Assembly: GCF_023023025.1 (NCBI RefSeq)
Contig: NZ_CP095481.1
Coordinates: 5,345,001-5,409,000, forward strand
Length of the DNA stretch: 64,000 bases
Reading direction: 5' to 3'
From: Amycolatopsis sp. WQ 127309
GTDB lineage: Bacteria; Actinomycetota; Actinomycetes; Mycobacteriales; Pseudonocardiaceae
The position numbers were made by a program, and so were the translations under genes. This document shows positions 33,584 to 41,034 of this stretch, in pieces; position 1 is the first letter of the stretch, and each line of letters starts with the position of its first letter. A model generated the notes under the pieces. It saw only the letters and a program-made list of their open reading frames with translations, did not search any database and was not told where the DNA came from.

Positions 33584-34141
33584 TCAGACCTGCGCGCCGG
33601 TGCTCGGGTCGGCGCCCGGCGGCGGGCCCTGCCGGACGCGGAGCAGCAGCAACGCGATCGACGTCGCCAGCGCGAGGATGCCCAGCGGCGTCGCCACCGT
33701 CGGGCCCACGCCGATCACGCCGGGCAGGATCAGCAGGAACAGCCCGGCCAGGAACAGCAGCAGGATGAGGAACGCGCCCATCTTCGGCCGCGGCAGCGGC
33801 GGCGGGTCCGGCGGGACGAAGTGCTCGTCGTCCTCCGCCGGGTCGTCGGAGAACATCGTGCTGTCCCACGTGGTGCCGCCCGACCGCCAGCCGGTGTCCG
33901 GCGGGTCGGCCGCGGCGGGCGGCTTCGGCTCGGCCGGCCGCTCCGGGGCCTTGCGGGGCTCGCTCTCCTCGGCCACCCCGCGGCCCGCGGCACTGCCGGC
34001 GGCACCACCGGCGCTGTCGGCGTTGTCCGCGGTGTCGGCGGTGTCCAGCTCGGGGAGCCCGAACCCGCCGGCCCGCAGGTCGGCGACGATCTCGGCGAAC
34101 GTCGCGTCGACGTCCTCCGGCCCGTCCTTCCCTCGGCTCAT
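33584..34141 (-). CDS. Hypothetical protein with C-terminal membrane helices
   Basis: A 185-residue protein. Residues 1-125 are acidic, Ala/Pro-rich and probably disordered, with a recognisable short stretch DVDATFAEIVADLRAGGFG at the start; two hydrophobic helices follow (about 127-147 and 148-168), ending in a short tail. The ATG at 34141 overlaps the stop of the hydrolase gene upstream (ATGA), so the two are co-translated. The minus-strand frame continues far upstream but only as a shadow. Function unknown. Confidence 0.78.
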   Translation of the reverse strand: MSRGKDGPEDVDATFAEIVADLRAGGFGLPELDTADTADNADSAGGAAGSAAGRGVAEESEPRKAPERPAEPKPPAAADPPDTGWRSGGTTWDSTMFSDDPAEDDEHFVPPDPPPLPRPKMGAFLILLLFLAGLFLLILPGVIGVGPTVATPLGILALATSIALLLLRVRQGPPPGADPSTGAQV

Positions 34142-34905
34142 GCGGTCTCCTCCGCTTGCCCGGCGTGCGCCTTCGCGAACTCGACGCTGCGGGTGAAGAT
34201 CAGTTCCGCGTCGTTGTCCTGGGTCGCCACGTGATAGCTGTTCTCCAGCACGACTTCGGTGACGTCGGCGCTCGAGATCCCGGCCAGCACCAGCCGCGAG
34301 TTCTCCGGCTCGACGACGTGGTCGACCGCCGAGTGCAGCAGCAGCACCGGCTGCGTCACCTTCGGCAGGTCGGCGCGCACGAGCGCCCACAGCTTCGCCA
34401 GGCTCGCCGCGGCCCGCACCGGCGTCCGCGGGTAGGCCAGCTCGGTCTCGCCCGGCTTCTTGATGTCGTTCGCGATCGCCGGCACCGAAGGCACGATCTT
34501 GCCCAGCACCGGCAGCAGCTTCGTGTCCCACTTCAGCCGCGTCACCGACGGGTTGACCAGGACGATCCCGGCGATCCGGTCGCCGAACTCCTCGGCCAGG
34601 CGCAGCGTGAGCGTCCCACCCATCGAGAGCCCGCCGACGAAGACGGTCCTGCACGTCGACAGCAGCTCGAGGAGCGCTTCGCGGATCGCGCCGTACCAGT
34701 CCTGCCACGTCGTGCGGTTGAGGTCGGGCCAGCGGGTGCCGTGGCCCGGCAGCAGCGGGCAGCGCACGGTGAACCCGGCCTCGGCGAGGTGGTCCCCCCA
34801 GGCCCGCATGCTCGCCGGGGTACCGGTGAACCCGTGGCAGAGCAGGAACCCGGTCTCGGCCGAACCGGTGTGGCCGAACGGTTCCGCGCCGGCGAGCACG
34901 CCCAT
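34138..34905 (-). CDS. Alpha/beta hydrolase (carboxylesterase / monoacylglycerol-lipase-like)
   Basis: A 255-residue hydrolase. The oxyanion motif LCHGFTGTP is near residue 19, the nucleophile serine is in GLSMGG, and the acid and base are in HSAVDHVV and NSYHVAT near the C-terminus. This is the pattern of Est30-type carboxylesterases and thermostable monoacylglycerol lipases. ATG at 34905 is preferred because GGAAGG stands seven bases upstream; ATG at 34950 is in frame without such a site. It is divergent from the acyltransferase gene and may act on acylglycerols or other short to medium acyl esters. Confidence 0.85.
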   Translation of the reverse strand: MGVLAGAEPFGHTGSAETGFLLCHGFTGTPASMRAWGDHLAEAGFTVRCPLLPGHGTRWPDLNRTTWQDWYGAIREALLELLSTCRTVFVGGLSMGGTLTLRLAEEFGDRIAGIVLVNPSVTRLKWDTKLLPVLGKIVPSVPAIANDIKKPGETELAYPRTPVRAAASLAKLWALVRADLPKVTQPVLLLHSAVDHVVEPENSRLVLAGISSADVTEVVLENSYHVATQDNDAELIFTRSVEFAKAHAGQAEETA

Positions 34906-35116
34906 GCGATCGCCTTCCGTGTGAGCGGTGTAGACCGTCCATGCTCTCATGGGTCGAGGGCGTTGTGGGGGTCCGCCCGGACCCGTAATTCTCTGTGAGA
35001 TCGATCGCTGCCCGGCGGGTATCCGGGTGGTCGCCGTTGTGCGGAGGCCACCCGGCTTCGTAGTCTGGTCGACGCGGGTGACAGGGGCTGAGCTGCGATG
35101 GAGGACTGAGGCACCG

Positions 35117-35878
35117 GTGCTGTACTGGCTCATGAAGTGGGTGTTCATCGGTCCGCTGCTCAAGACGCTGTGGCCGACCAAGGTCGTCGGGGCGGAGAAC
35201 ATCCCCGAGACCGGCGGCGCGATCCTCGCGGGCAACCACCTCGCGGTCGCCGACTCGTTCTTCATGCCGCTGCGGGTCAAGCGCAAGGTGACCTTCCCGG
35301 CCAAGTCCGAGTACTTCACCGAGCCGGGCTTCAAGGGCCTGCTCAAGAAGTGGTTCTTCACCGGCGTCGGCCAGTTCCCGATCGACCGCTCGGGCGGCAA
35401 CGCGGCCCAGGCCGCGCTCGACACCGCGACCCGGCTGGTCAAGGCCGGCCACCTGCTCGGCATCTACCCGGAGGGCACCCGCTCCCCGGACGGCCGGCTG
35501 TACAAGGGCAAGACCGGCGTCGCCCGGATCGCCCTGGACTCCGGCGGCGTCGTCGTCCCGGTGGCGATGATCGGCACCGACAAGGTCAACCCCATCGGCT
35601 CGAAGATGTGGTGGCCGCGCCGCCTCGAGGTCCGCTTCGGCAAGCCGCTGGACTTCTCGCGGTACGAGGGGCTCGCGGGCGACCGCTTCATCGAGCGGTC
35701 GATCACCGACGAGATCATGTACGCGCTGATGGAGCTGTCCGGCCAGGAGTACGTCGACATCTACGCGGCGAAGGCGAAGGAGCTGCTCGCCGCGGAGGCC
35801 GCCGGAGCCAAGCCGAAGGTGCCGGCGCAGCCCACCGCGCGGGACGCGACCCGGGTACCCGACAGCAAGGTCGGCTAG
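35117..35878 (+). CDS. 1-acyl-sn-glycerol-3-phosphate acyltransferase (PlsC-like), Rv2182c-like
   Basis: A 253-residue PlsC-family acyltransferase. The catalytic HX4D motif is in GNHLAVADSFF, and the acyl-acceptor motif EGTRSPDGRLYKGKTG follows about 80 residues later; VPVAMIGTDKVNP is the fourth family block. A hydrophobic start (VLYWLMKWVFIGPLLKTLW) suggests membrane association. GTG at 35117 is taken; in-frame upstream sequence lacks coding character. It acylates lysophosphatidate in phospholipid synthesis. The position near the exoribonuclease gene parallels Rv2182c-Rv2179c. Confidence 0.88.
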   Translation: MLYWLMKWVFIGPLLKTLWPTKVVGAENIPETGGAILAGNHLAVADSFFMPLRVKRKVTFPAKSEYFTEPGFKGLLKKWFFTGVGQFPIDRSGGNAAQAALDTATRLVKAGHLLGIYPEGTRSPDGRLYKGKTGVARIALDSGGVVVPVAMIGTDKVNPIGSKMWWPRRLEVRFGKPLDFSRYEGLAGDRFIERSITDEIMYALMELSGQEYVDIYAAKAKELLAAEAAGAKPKVPAQPTARDATRVPDSKVG

Positions 35879-35895
35879 CCCACTAGGGTTCACCG

Positions 35896-36384
35896 GTGCG
35901 TTTTTTCTACGACACCGAGTTCATCGAGGACGGCGTGACGATCGACCTGGTGTCGATCGGTGTCGTTGACGAGCGTGGCCGCGAGTTCTACGCGGTCTCC
36001 ACGGACTTCGACCCGGCTCGTGCCGGGGCGTGGGTCCGCGACAACGTGCTGCCGAAGCTGCCCTCTCCCGCCGACCCGGCTTGGCGCAGCCGCGAGAAGA
36101 TCCGCGCCGACCTGCTGGAGTTCTTCGGGAAGCCGCCGGGCGGGATCGAGCTGTGGGCCTGGTTCGCCGCTTACGACCACGTCGCGCTCGCGCAGCTGTG
36201 GGGCCCGATGCCGGCCCTGCCGCGGCAGCTGCCGCGGTTCACCCGCGACCTGCGTCAGCGCTGGGAGGACGCCGGCAAGCCGAAGCTCCCGGCGGCCCCG
36301 ACCGACCAGCACGACGCCCTCGCGGACGCCAAGCACAACCTGGCCCGCTGGGACGTCATCGAGTCCTACTTCCCCCGCCGCTGA
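35896..36384 (+). CDS. 3'-5' exoribonuclease, Rv2179c-like (RNase AS)
   Basis: A 162-residue DEDD-type exonuclease. FFYDTEFIEDG holds the first Asp-x-Glu pair (Asp6, Glu8), AWFAAYDHVAL the second block and DQHDALADAKHN the DxxH-type third block. M. tuberculosis Rv2179c defines this family (RNase AS, with a preference for adenylate-containing RNA). The GTG start lies six bases after TAGGGT (35884-35889) with no ribosome site, so it is probably leaderless. Cytoplasmic RNA processing or decay. Confidence 0.88.
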   Translation: MRFFYDTEFIEDGVTIDLVSIGVVDERGREFYAVSTDFDPARAGAWVRDNVLPKLPSPADPAWRSREKIRADLLEFFGKPPGGIELWAWFAAYDHVALAQLWGPMPALPRQLPRFTRDLRQRWEDAGKPKLPAAPTDQHDALADAKHNLARWDVIESYFPRR

Positions 36385-36413
36385 AGCATTGCCGCTGAAG
36401 ACTCGAAGGTCGT

Positions 36414-36459
36414 GCCAACGGACCGTTCGCGCCCACCTCGGCACGAACGGTCCGTTGGC
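36414..36459. terminator. Bidirectional terminator after the exoribonuclease gene
   Basis: GCCAACGGACCGTTCG at 36414-36429 pairs perfectly with 36444-36459 around a 14-base loop. It stands between two convergent genes (exoribonuclease and DAHP synthase). Confidence 0.8.
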
Positions 36460-36544
36460 GCTGTTCGCCTCCACCACACGGCCCGGAAACTGTCGGTGCC
36501 TCCCGGTAACGTGAATTCCGGGGGACCCCTAGGCCGGGGACCTC

Positions 36545-37627
36545 TCAGCGGCGCGCCCGGACCGCCTCGGCCAGCTCGTCCAGCAGGGGCGCGGTGTCGT
36601 CCCAGGACATGCAGGCGTCCGTGATCGACTGGCCGTAGGTCAGCTGCTCGGGGTGGCCCAGGTCCAGCTCCTGGCGGCCGCCCGCGAGGAAGCTCTCCAT
36701 CATCAGGCCGGCGATGCCGCGCTCGCCCGAACCGATCCGCGCCGCCAGCTCGCGGACCACCGCCGCCTGGCGGACGTGGTCCTTGCCGCTGTTGCCGTGG
36801 CTCGCGTCGATGATCACGCGCTCCGGCAGGCCCGACTTCGCCAGCCGGGCCAGGGTGTCGGTGACCGTTTCGGCGTCGTAGTTGGGGCCGCCCGCGTGGC
36901 CGCGCAGGATCACGTGGCAGTCCGGGTTGCCTGACGTCGTGAGCAGCGCCGCCAGCCCGTCGGTGTTGATGCCGGGGAACACGTGGCTCGCCGCGGCCGC
37001 ACGGGTCGCGTCGACCGCGACCTGGACGTCGCCCTCGGTCGAGTTCTTGATGCCGACCGGCATCGACAGCGCGCTGCACAGCTGGCGGTGCACCTGGCTG
37101 GCCGCGGTCCGCGCGCCGATCGAGCCCCACGTGACGATGTCGGCGATGAACTGCGGCGTGATCGGGTCGAGGAACTCACAACCGACCGGCAGGCCCAGCT
37201 CGGAGACGTCGAGCAGCAGCCGGCGCGCCATCCGGAGGCCCTTGTTGACGGCGAAGGTGCCGTCGAGGTCCGGGTCGTTGATCAGGCCCTTCCAGCCCAG
37301 CGTGGTGCGCGGCTTCTCGAAGTACACGCGCATCACGACGTGCAGCTCGCCGCGCAGCTCTTCGGCCTTCTCGGCGAGGCGGCGGCCGTAGTCGAGGGCG
37401 GCTTCGGGGTCGTGCACCGAGCACGGGCCGACGACGACGAGCAGCCGGTCGTCGCGGCCTTCGAGGATGTCGACGGTTTCGGCGCGTCCGTGCTGCACGA
37501 CCTTCGCGACGGCGGCGTCGACCGGATGATCCTCGCGCAGCATCGCGGGCGAGATGAGCGGACTGATCGACGTGGTGCGCGCGGCGTCGAGGTCACCGAT
37601 GGCGGCCGGGCCTGCGGAGAGCGTCAT
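36545..37627 (-). CDS. aroG: 3-deoxy-7-phosphoheptulonate (DAHP) synthase, type I alpha
   Basis: A 360-residue enzyme of the E. coli AroFGH (type I alpha) class, shown by VVVGPCSVHDPEAALDYGRRL, MRVYFEKPRTTLGWKGLINDP (given in parts: RVYFEKPRTT, GWKGLINDP), GARTAASQVHRQL and IIDASHGNSGKDH. It condenses phosphoenolpyruvate and erythrose 4-phosphate, the first step of the shikimate pathway. In M. tuberculosis and Streptomyces the gene at this place encodes a type II enzyme, so this is a different family at an equivalent locus. ATG at 37627 with AGGAAGG upstream. A leader peptide rich in aromatic residues and a hairpin precede it, indicating attenuation by aromatic amino acids. Confidence 0.92.
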   Translation of the reverse strand: MTLSAGPAAIGDLDAARTTSISPLISPAMLREDHPVDAAVAKVVQHGRAETVDILEGRDDRLLVVVGPCSVHDPEAALDYGRRLAEKAEELRGELHVVMRVYFEKPRTTLGWKGLINDPDLDGTFAVNKGLRMARRLLLDVSELGLPVGCEFLDPITPQFIADIVTWGSIGARTAASQVHRQLCSALSMPVGIKNSTEGDVQVAVDATRAAAASHVFPGINTDGLAALLTTSGNPDCHVILRGHAGGPNYDAETVTDTLARLAKSGLPERVIIDASHGNSGKDHVRQAAVVRELAARIGSGERGIAGLMMESFLAGGRQELDLGHPEQLTYGQSITDACMSWDDTAPLLDELAEAVRARR

Positions 37628-37677
37628 GGCGGGGGTGTTCCTTCCTGATGGACACCGACCCGCGCGGGGGACCCTCG

Positions 37678-37704
37678 CCGAGCCGGTAGGAGAATCCGGC
37701 TCGG
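37678..37704 (-). promoter_or_regulatory. Attenuator hairpin upstream of DAHP synthase
   Basis: CCGAGCCGG (37678-37686) pairs perfectly with CCGGCTCGG (37696-37704); on the transcript the 9-base loop is AUUCUCCUA. It begins ten bases after the leader peptide stop and 51 bases before the aroG start. The loop contains UCUCCU, complementary to a purine-rich ribosome site, so either termination or ribosome-site masking is possible. No U-run follows. Confidence 0.6.
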
Positions 37705-37713
37705 GGGTGGAGG

Positions 37714-37779
37714 TCAGCGCAGGTTCACGCCGCCGTGCCCACCCGGGGCCGGCTTCGTAAACCAGTAATAGCGCTGCAC
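37714..37779 (-). CDS. Aromatic leader peptide (attenuation peptide of DAHP synthase)
   Basis: A 21-codon open frame reading MQRYYWFTKPAPGGHGGVNL followed by Arg and TGA. It has two tyrosines, one tryptophan and one phenylalanine in a row near its start, exactly the three end products of the pathway that the downstream DAHP synthase initiates. The GTG start is six bases after an extended -10 box (TGCTAACTT), so the peptide would be made from a leaderless transcript. A stable hairpin follows at 37678-37704. C. glutamicum aroF is controlled by a comparable leader (aroR). Too short to be found by ordinary gene finding; the case rests on residue content, placement and promoter. Confidence 0.72.
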   Translation of the reverse strand: MQRYYWFTKPAPGGHGGVNLR

Positions 37780-37785
37780 GTGACC

Positions 37786-37794
37786 AAGTTAGCA
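37786..37794 (-). promoter_or_regulatory. Extended -10 promoter of the leader-aroG transcript
   Basis: Read on the minus strand, TGCTAACTT contains a TGn-TAACTT extended -10 element; six bases later comes the leader GTG. No strong -35 element is evident 17 bp upstream, as is usual for extended -10 promoters. Confidence 0.5.
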
Positions 37795-37916
37795 CAACGA
37801 CGGCGCGGACCGATTCGGCAGGTGGTACGGGCTGCACCGATCCAGACGAAGCCAGCTACGCTTGGCCCTGGCGAAATGTGACTGTCATCTCCAGCGAACA
37901 CAAACGGAGGATTCTC

Positions 37917-38942
37917 ATGCGTGTCGGTGTGCTGACCGGCGGCGGCGACTGCCCGGGTCTCAACGCGGTCATCCGCGCGGTGGTCCGCAAGGGCATCGAG
38001 GTGCACGGCTGGGACTTCGTCGGCTTCCGCAACGGCTGGAACGGCCCGCTGACGGGCGACAGCCGCCCGCTGGGCCTGAACGACGTCGAGGACATCCTGA
38101 CCCGTGGCGGCACGATCCTGCGCTCGTCGCGGACCAACCCGTACAAGGTCGAGGGCGGCGTCGAGCAGATCAAGAAGGTCCTCGCCGAGCAGGGCGTCGA
38201 CGCGCTGATCGCGATCGGCGGCGAGGACACCCTCGGCGTCGCGAAGCGCCTGACCGACGACGGCGTCGGCGTCGTGGGCGTGCCCAAGACGATCGACAAC
38301 GACCTGGGCTCCACCGACTACACGTTCGGCTTCGACACCGCGGTCTCCATCGCGACCGAGGCGATCGACCGGCTGCACACCACCGCCGAGTCGCACCACC
38401 GCGCGCTGGTCGTCGAGGTCATGGGCCGGCACGCCGGCTGGATCGCGCTGCACTCCGGCCTGGCCGGCGGCGCGAGCGTGATCCTGGTGCCGGAGCGGCA
38501 CTTCAACGTCGACCAGGTCGTCTCCTGGGTCGAGCGCCGCTTCGAGAAGGAGTTCGCGCCGATCATCGTCGTGGCCGAGGGCGCACTGCCCGAGGGCGGC
38601 GAGGAGAGCCTGCTCACCGGCGAGAAGGACGCCTTCGGGCACGTCCGCCTCGGCGGTATCGGCACCTGGCTGGCCGACGAGATCGCGAAGCGCACCGGCA
38701 AGGAGTCCCGCGCGGTCGTGCTGGGCCACGTCCAGCGCGGCGGCACGCCGACCGCGTACGACCGCGTGCTCGCGACCCGCTTCGGCCTGCACGCCGTCGA
38801 CGCGGTGGCCGACGGCGACTTCGGTGTCATGGTCGCCCTGAAGGGCACCGACATCGTCCGCGTGAAGCTCTCGGAGGCGACCGCCGAGCTGAAGACGGTC
38901 CCGACCGAGCGCTACGAAGAGGCCGAAGTCTTCTTCGGCTGA
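37917..38942 (+). CDS. pfkA: 6-phosphofructokinase, residues of the pyrophosphate-dependent type
   Basis: A 341-residue group A phosphofructokinase. GGGDCPGLN near the N-terminus, the catalytic PKTIDND and the MGRHAGWIAL block are all present. At the two positions that separate phosphoryl donors it has Asp104 (GGEDT) and Lys124 (PKTIDND); ATP enzymes have Gly104, and pyrophosphate enzymes have Asp104 with Lys124. The numbering coincides with E. coli PfkA. Amycolatopsis methanolica has a well known PPi-dependent enzyme of about this length. It would make fructose 1,6-bisphosphate from fructose 6-phosphate reversibly. ATG at 37917 with GGAGG six bases upstream. Divergent from the aroG leader. 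Confidence 0.9.
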   Translation: MRVGVLTGGGDCPGLNAVIRAVVRKGIEVHGWDFVGFRNGWNGPLTGDSRPLGLNDVEDILTRGGTILRSSRTNPYKVEGGVEQIKKVLAEQGVDALIAIGGEDTLGVAKRLTDDGVGVVGVPKTIDNDLGSTDYTFGFDTAVSIATEAIDRLHTTAESHHRALVVEVMGRHAGWIALHSGLAGGASVILVPERHFNVDQVVSWVERRFEKEFAPIIVVAEGALPEGGEESLLTGEKDAFGHVRLGGIGTWLADEIAKRTGKESRAVVLGHVQRGGTPTAYDRVLATRFGLHAVDAVADGDFGVMVALKGTDIVRVKLSEATAELKTVPTERYEEAEVFFG

Positions 38943-38949
38943 GTCTCAA

Positions 38950-39002
38950 GCCGTGAGGGGCACCCTCAGGGACATCACGTCCCTGAGGGTGCCCCTCACG
39001 GC
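38950..39002. terminator. Perfect 24 bp stem terminator between pfkA and the lyase gene
   Basis: Bases 38950-38973 pair without mismatch with 38979-39002 around a 5-base loop. The arms start GCCGTGAGGGGCACCCTCAG. It separates convergent genes and shares its outer GCCGTGA/TCACGGC ends with the hairpin at 25023-25075. Confidence 0.85.
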
Positions 39003-39005
39003 GTT

Positions 39006-40442
39006 TCAGATACGGGCCAGGGTGTCCAGGACCGTGATCGCGCGGGCGATGTCGTCGGTCAGCGGGCGGTCGTCGGTGCTCTCGTCCAGGACCTCGGACG
39101 CGACGTCGAAGGCGTCGCGGACCGGGAGGTCCACCAGGTCGGCGTCCCGCATCCGCAGCGCGCGGACCGCCGCGACCAGCTCGCAGGCCAGCACCTGTTG
39201 GTACGACGTGCATGCCGCCGTCGCCGCGCGGGCCGCCTGGGTCGAGAAGCTCGCGTGGTCCTCGATGCCGCGCGACACGACGGCCGTGCCGAGGGTCGCC
39301 GGTAGCGCCGCTTGGCGCAGCTCGGTGAGCGCGTCGTGCGCCACGTACTCCAGGATCATCACGCCCGAGCTGCCCGCCGGTCCCGCCGCCAGGAACGGGC
39401 GCAGGCCGGTGAACTCCGGCTCGACGAGGTCGCCGAGGCGCGCCACCGACAGCTCCGCCACCTGGTGCACGGTCGCGCGGGCCTGGTCCAGGGCCGTCGA
39501 CACGTACGCCGTGTGGAAGTGCGCGTGGTGGTAGGCGTCGCCGTGCACCGTCGAGATCATCGGGTTCTCGGTGCTGGCGTTGATCTCGACGGCCAGCACG
39601 TCGCGCAGGTAGTGGATCGCGTCCAGTGCCGGGCCCTGGACCTGCGGGAACGCCCGCAGCCCGAACGGGTCCTGGATCCGCCGCCCCGGTTTCGGCGTCT
39701 GGTGCATGCCGAGCAGCCGCCGCATCTCCGCCGCGCAGGCGACCTGCCCGGCGTGCGGACGGGCTTCGTGCACCGGCGTCGCGTACGCCTCGGGGTTGCC
39801 GTCGAGCGCGACGTAGGTCAGCGCGGCGATGGCGTGGCTGGCCCGGGTCAGGGTGTCCAGCCGCATCGCGGCCAGCGTCGCCTCGGCCAGCGTCGCGGCG
39901 TTGCTGCTCATGAACGCCAGCGCGTCGCCCGCGACCACGGGTACCGGCGGGACGTGCCCGGTGAGCCAGTCGCGTTCGCCGGTGAGCGCGAGCGCCGTCT
40001 CGGCCAGCGGCGCCAGGTCGCCGGTGCCGATCGCGCCGAGCCGGTGCACCAGCGGTAGCGCGCCCGTGCGGACGGCCTCGGCCAGCGCGCCGATCAGCTC
40101 GGGGCTGATCCCGGACCGCCCCGCGAGGAGCTGGTTGAGCCGGATCAGCATCATCCCGCGGACCTGGCCGGGCGGCATCGGGTCGCCGCTGCCGCCCGCG
40201 TGGCTGCGCAGCAGGCGCAGCCCGTGTTCCTTCGAGCTCGCGACCGTGTCGTCCTTGTTGGCCCCGACGCCGGTGGTCCGGCCGTAGACCACCCGCCGCG
40301 TGCTGAGCTCCTCGGCGAGCTTCCAGGCGTGCTCGGCGCCGCGCAGCGCGGCGATCGAGACGTCGATACCCAGCGGTCCCTCGGTGCGCGCCGCCGTCAC
40401 GACGTCCGCACACCGCAGGGTCCGACCGTCCACCCGGATCAA
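39006..40442 (-). CDS. Histidine/aromatic ammonia-lyase-fold protein lacking the MIO triad
   Basis: A 478-residue protein of the HAL/PAL superfamily. Family features present are YGRTTGVGANKD (catalytic Tyr53), FMSSNAATL (Asn181), QDPFGLRAFPQVQG and the STENPMI loop. The place of the self-forming MIO cofactor, normally Ala-Ser-Gly in GASGDLAPL, here reads GAIGTGDLAPL (Thr140-Gly141-Asp142), one residue shorter and without the serine. The tyrosine of the usual QDPYSLR is phenylalanine (Phe260). A normal MIO-based ammonia elimination is therefore doubtful. No hut genes are near. ATG at 40442 with AAGGAGG upstream. Cytoplasmic; reaction unknown. Confidence 0.82.
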   Translation of the reverse strand: MIRVDGRTLRCADVVTAARTEGPLGIDVSIAALRGAEHAWKLAEELSTRRVVYGRTTGVGANKDDTVASSKEHGLRLLRSHAGGSGDPMPPGQVRGMMLIRLNQLLAGRSGISPELIGALAEAVRTGALPLVHRLGAIGTGDLAPLAETALALTGERDWLTGHVPPVPVVAGDALAFMSSNAATLAEATLAAMRLDTLTRASHAIAALTYVALDGNPEAYATPVHEARPHAGQVACAAEMRRLLGMHQTPKPGRRIQDPFGLRAFPQVQGPALDAIHYLRDVLAVEINASTENPMISTVHGDAYHHAHFHTAYVSTALDQARATVHQVAELSVARLGDLVEPEFTGLRPFLAAGPAGSSGVMILEYVAHDALTELRQAALPATLGTAVVSRGIEDHASFSTQAARAATAACTSYQQVLACELVAAVRALRMRDADLVDLPVRDAFDVASEVLDESTDDRPLTDDIARAITVLDTLARI

Positions 40443-40481
40443 GGGCAGCCTCCTTTCGACTGACTGCCCTTCACTATGCGG

Positions 40482-40967
40482 CTAGGACGGCGGCGGCTGC
40501 CAGGGTGGCATCGGCCAGTCCCAGTGCGGAACGGGCTCGTGCAGGTTCGGCTCGGCGCCGGGCGCGGAGAAGATCACGGCCAGCCGGCTGCCCCACTCGA
40601 GGTAGCCGGCGAACGCGGCGCGGAACTCCGGGTCGCCCGGCAGGCCGGCCTCGTCGGCGGCGTCGAGCAGCAGCGTGACCCAGCGGCGGCGCTGCGGCTC
40701 GGTGATGCCGCGCCCGAGGTGGCGGCCGATCATGTGGGCGTGCCCGCCGTGGTCGGCCGAGTAGGCGGCCGGGCCGCCGAAAACTTCACCGAGCCAGACC
40801 GCGACGTGTTCGGCGTGGTGCGGGTCCATCTGCCGGAACACGGGCTCGAGCAGCGGGTCTTCGAGGACGTGGCCGTAGAAGATCGTGAGGAGCTTCACGA
40901 GGGCTTCGTGGCCGCCCGCCCACTCGTAGAGCGTGGGCGTGGCGGGCGGGTTTTCTGGCACGATCAC
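40482..40967 (-). CDS. Truncated haemoglobin, group II (HbO-like)
   Basis: About 161 residues. TLYEWAGGHEALVKLLTIFY matches the A-B helices; the proximal histidine is in GRHLGRGIT and the group II tryptophan G8 is in RRRWVTLLLD. A C-terminal extension rich in Pro and Trp (PHWDWPMPPWQPP) exceeds the standard domain. The start is uncertain: GTG at 40967 or 40961. The gene is divergent from an HxlR regulator with 67 bp between. Group II globins bind O2 and NO and are linked to oxidative or nitrosative stress. Confidence 0.85.
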   Translation of the reverse strand: MIVPENPPATPTLYEWAGGHEALVKLLTIFYGHVLEDPLLEPVFRQMDPHHAEHVAVWLGEVFGGPAAYSADHGGHAHMIGRHLGRGITEPQRRRWVTLLLDAADEAGLPGDPEFRAAFAGYLEWGSRLAVIFSAPGAEPNLHEPVPHWDWPMPPWQPPPS

Positions 40968-41034
40968 CCGGCAAGGCAACCAGGGGCGGCCCGGTCGGGC
41001 AACCACGTACTTTCCGGTGCGCAGGGGGAACGGG

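Noticed and set aside
33584..35893. Single minus-strand frame of 769 codons
   Set aside because: Only the last 185 codons (from 34141) encode a plausible protein; the rest lies antisense to the hydrolase start region and the acyltransferase.
36545..37837. Longer DAHP synthase start giving about 430 residues
   Set aside because: The first 70 residues have no family similarity and would run through the leader peptide and hairpin; ATG 37627 has a ribosome site and gives the usual length.
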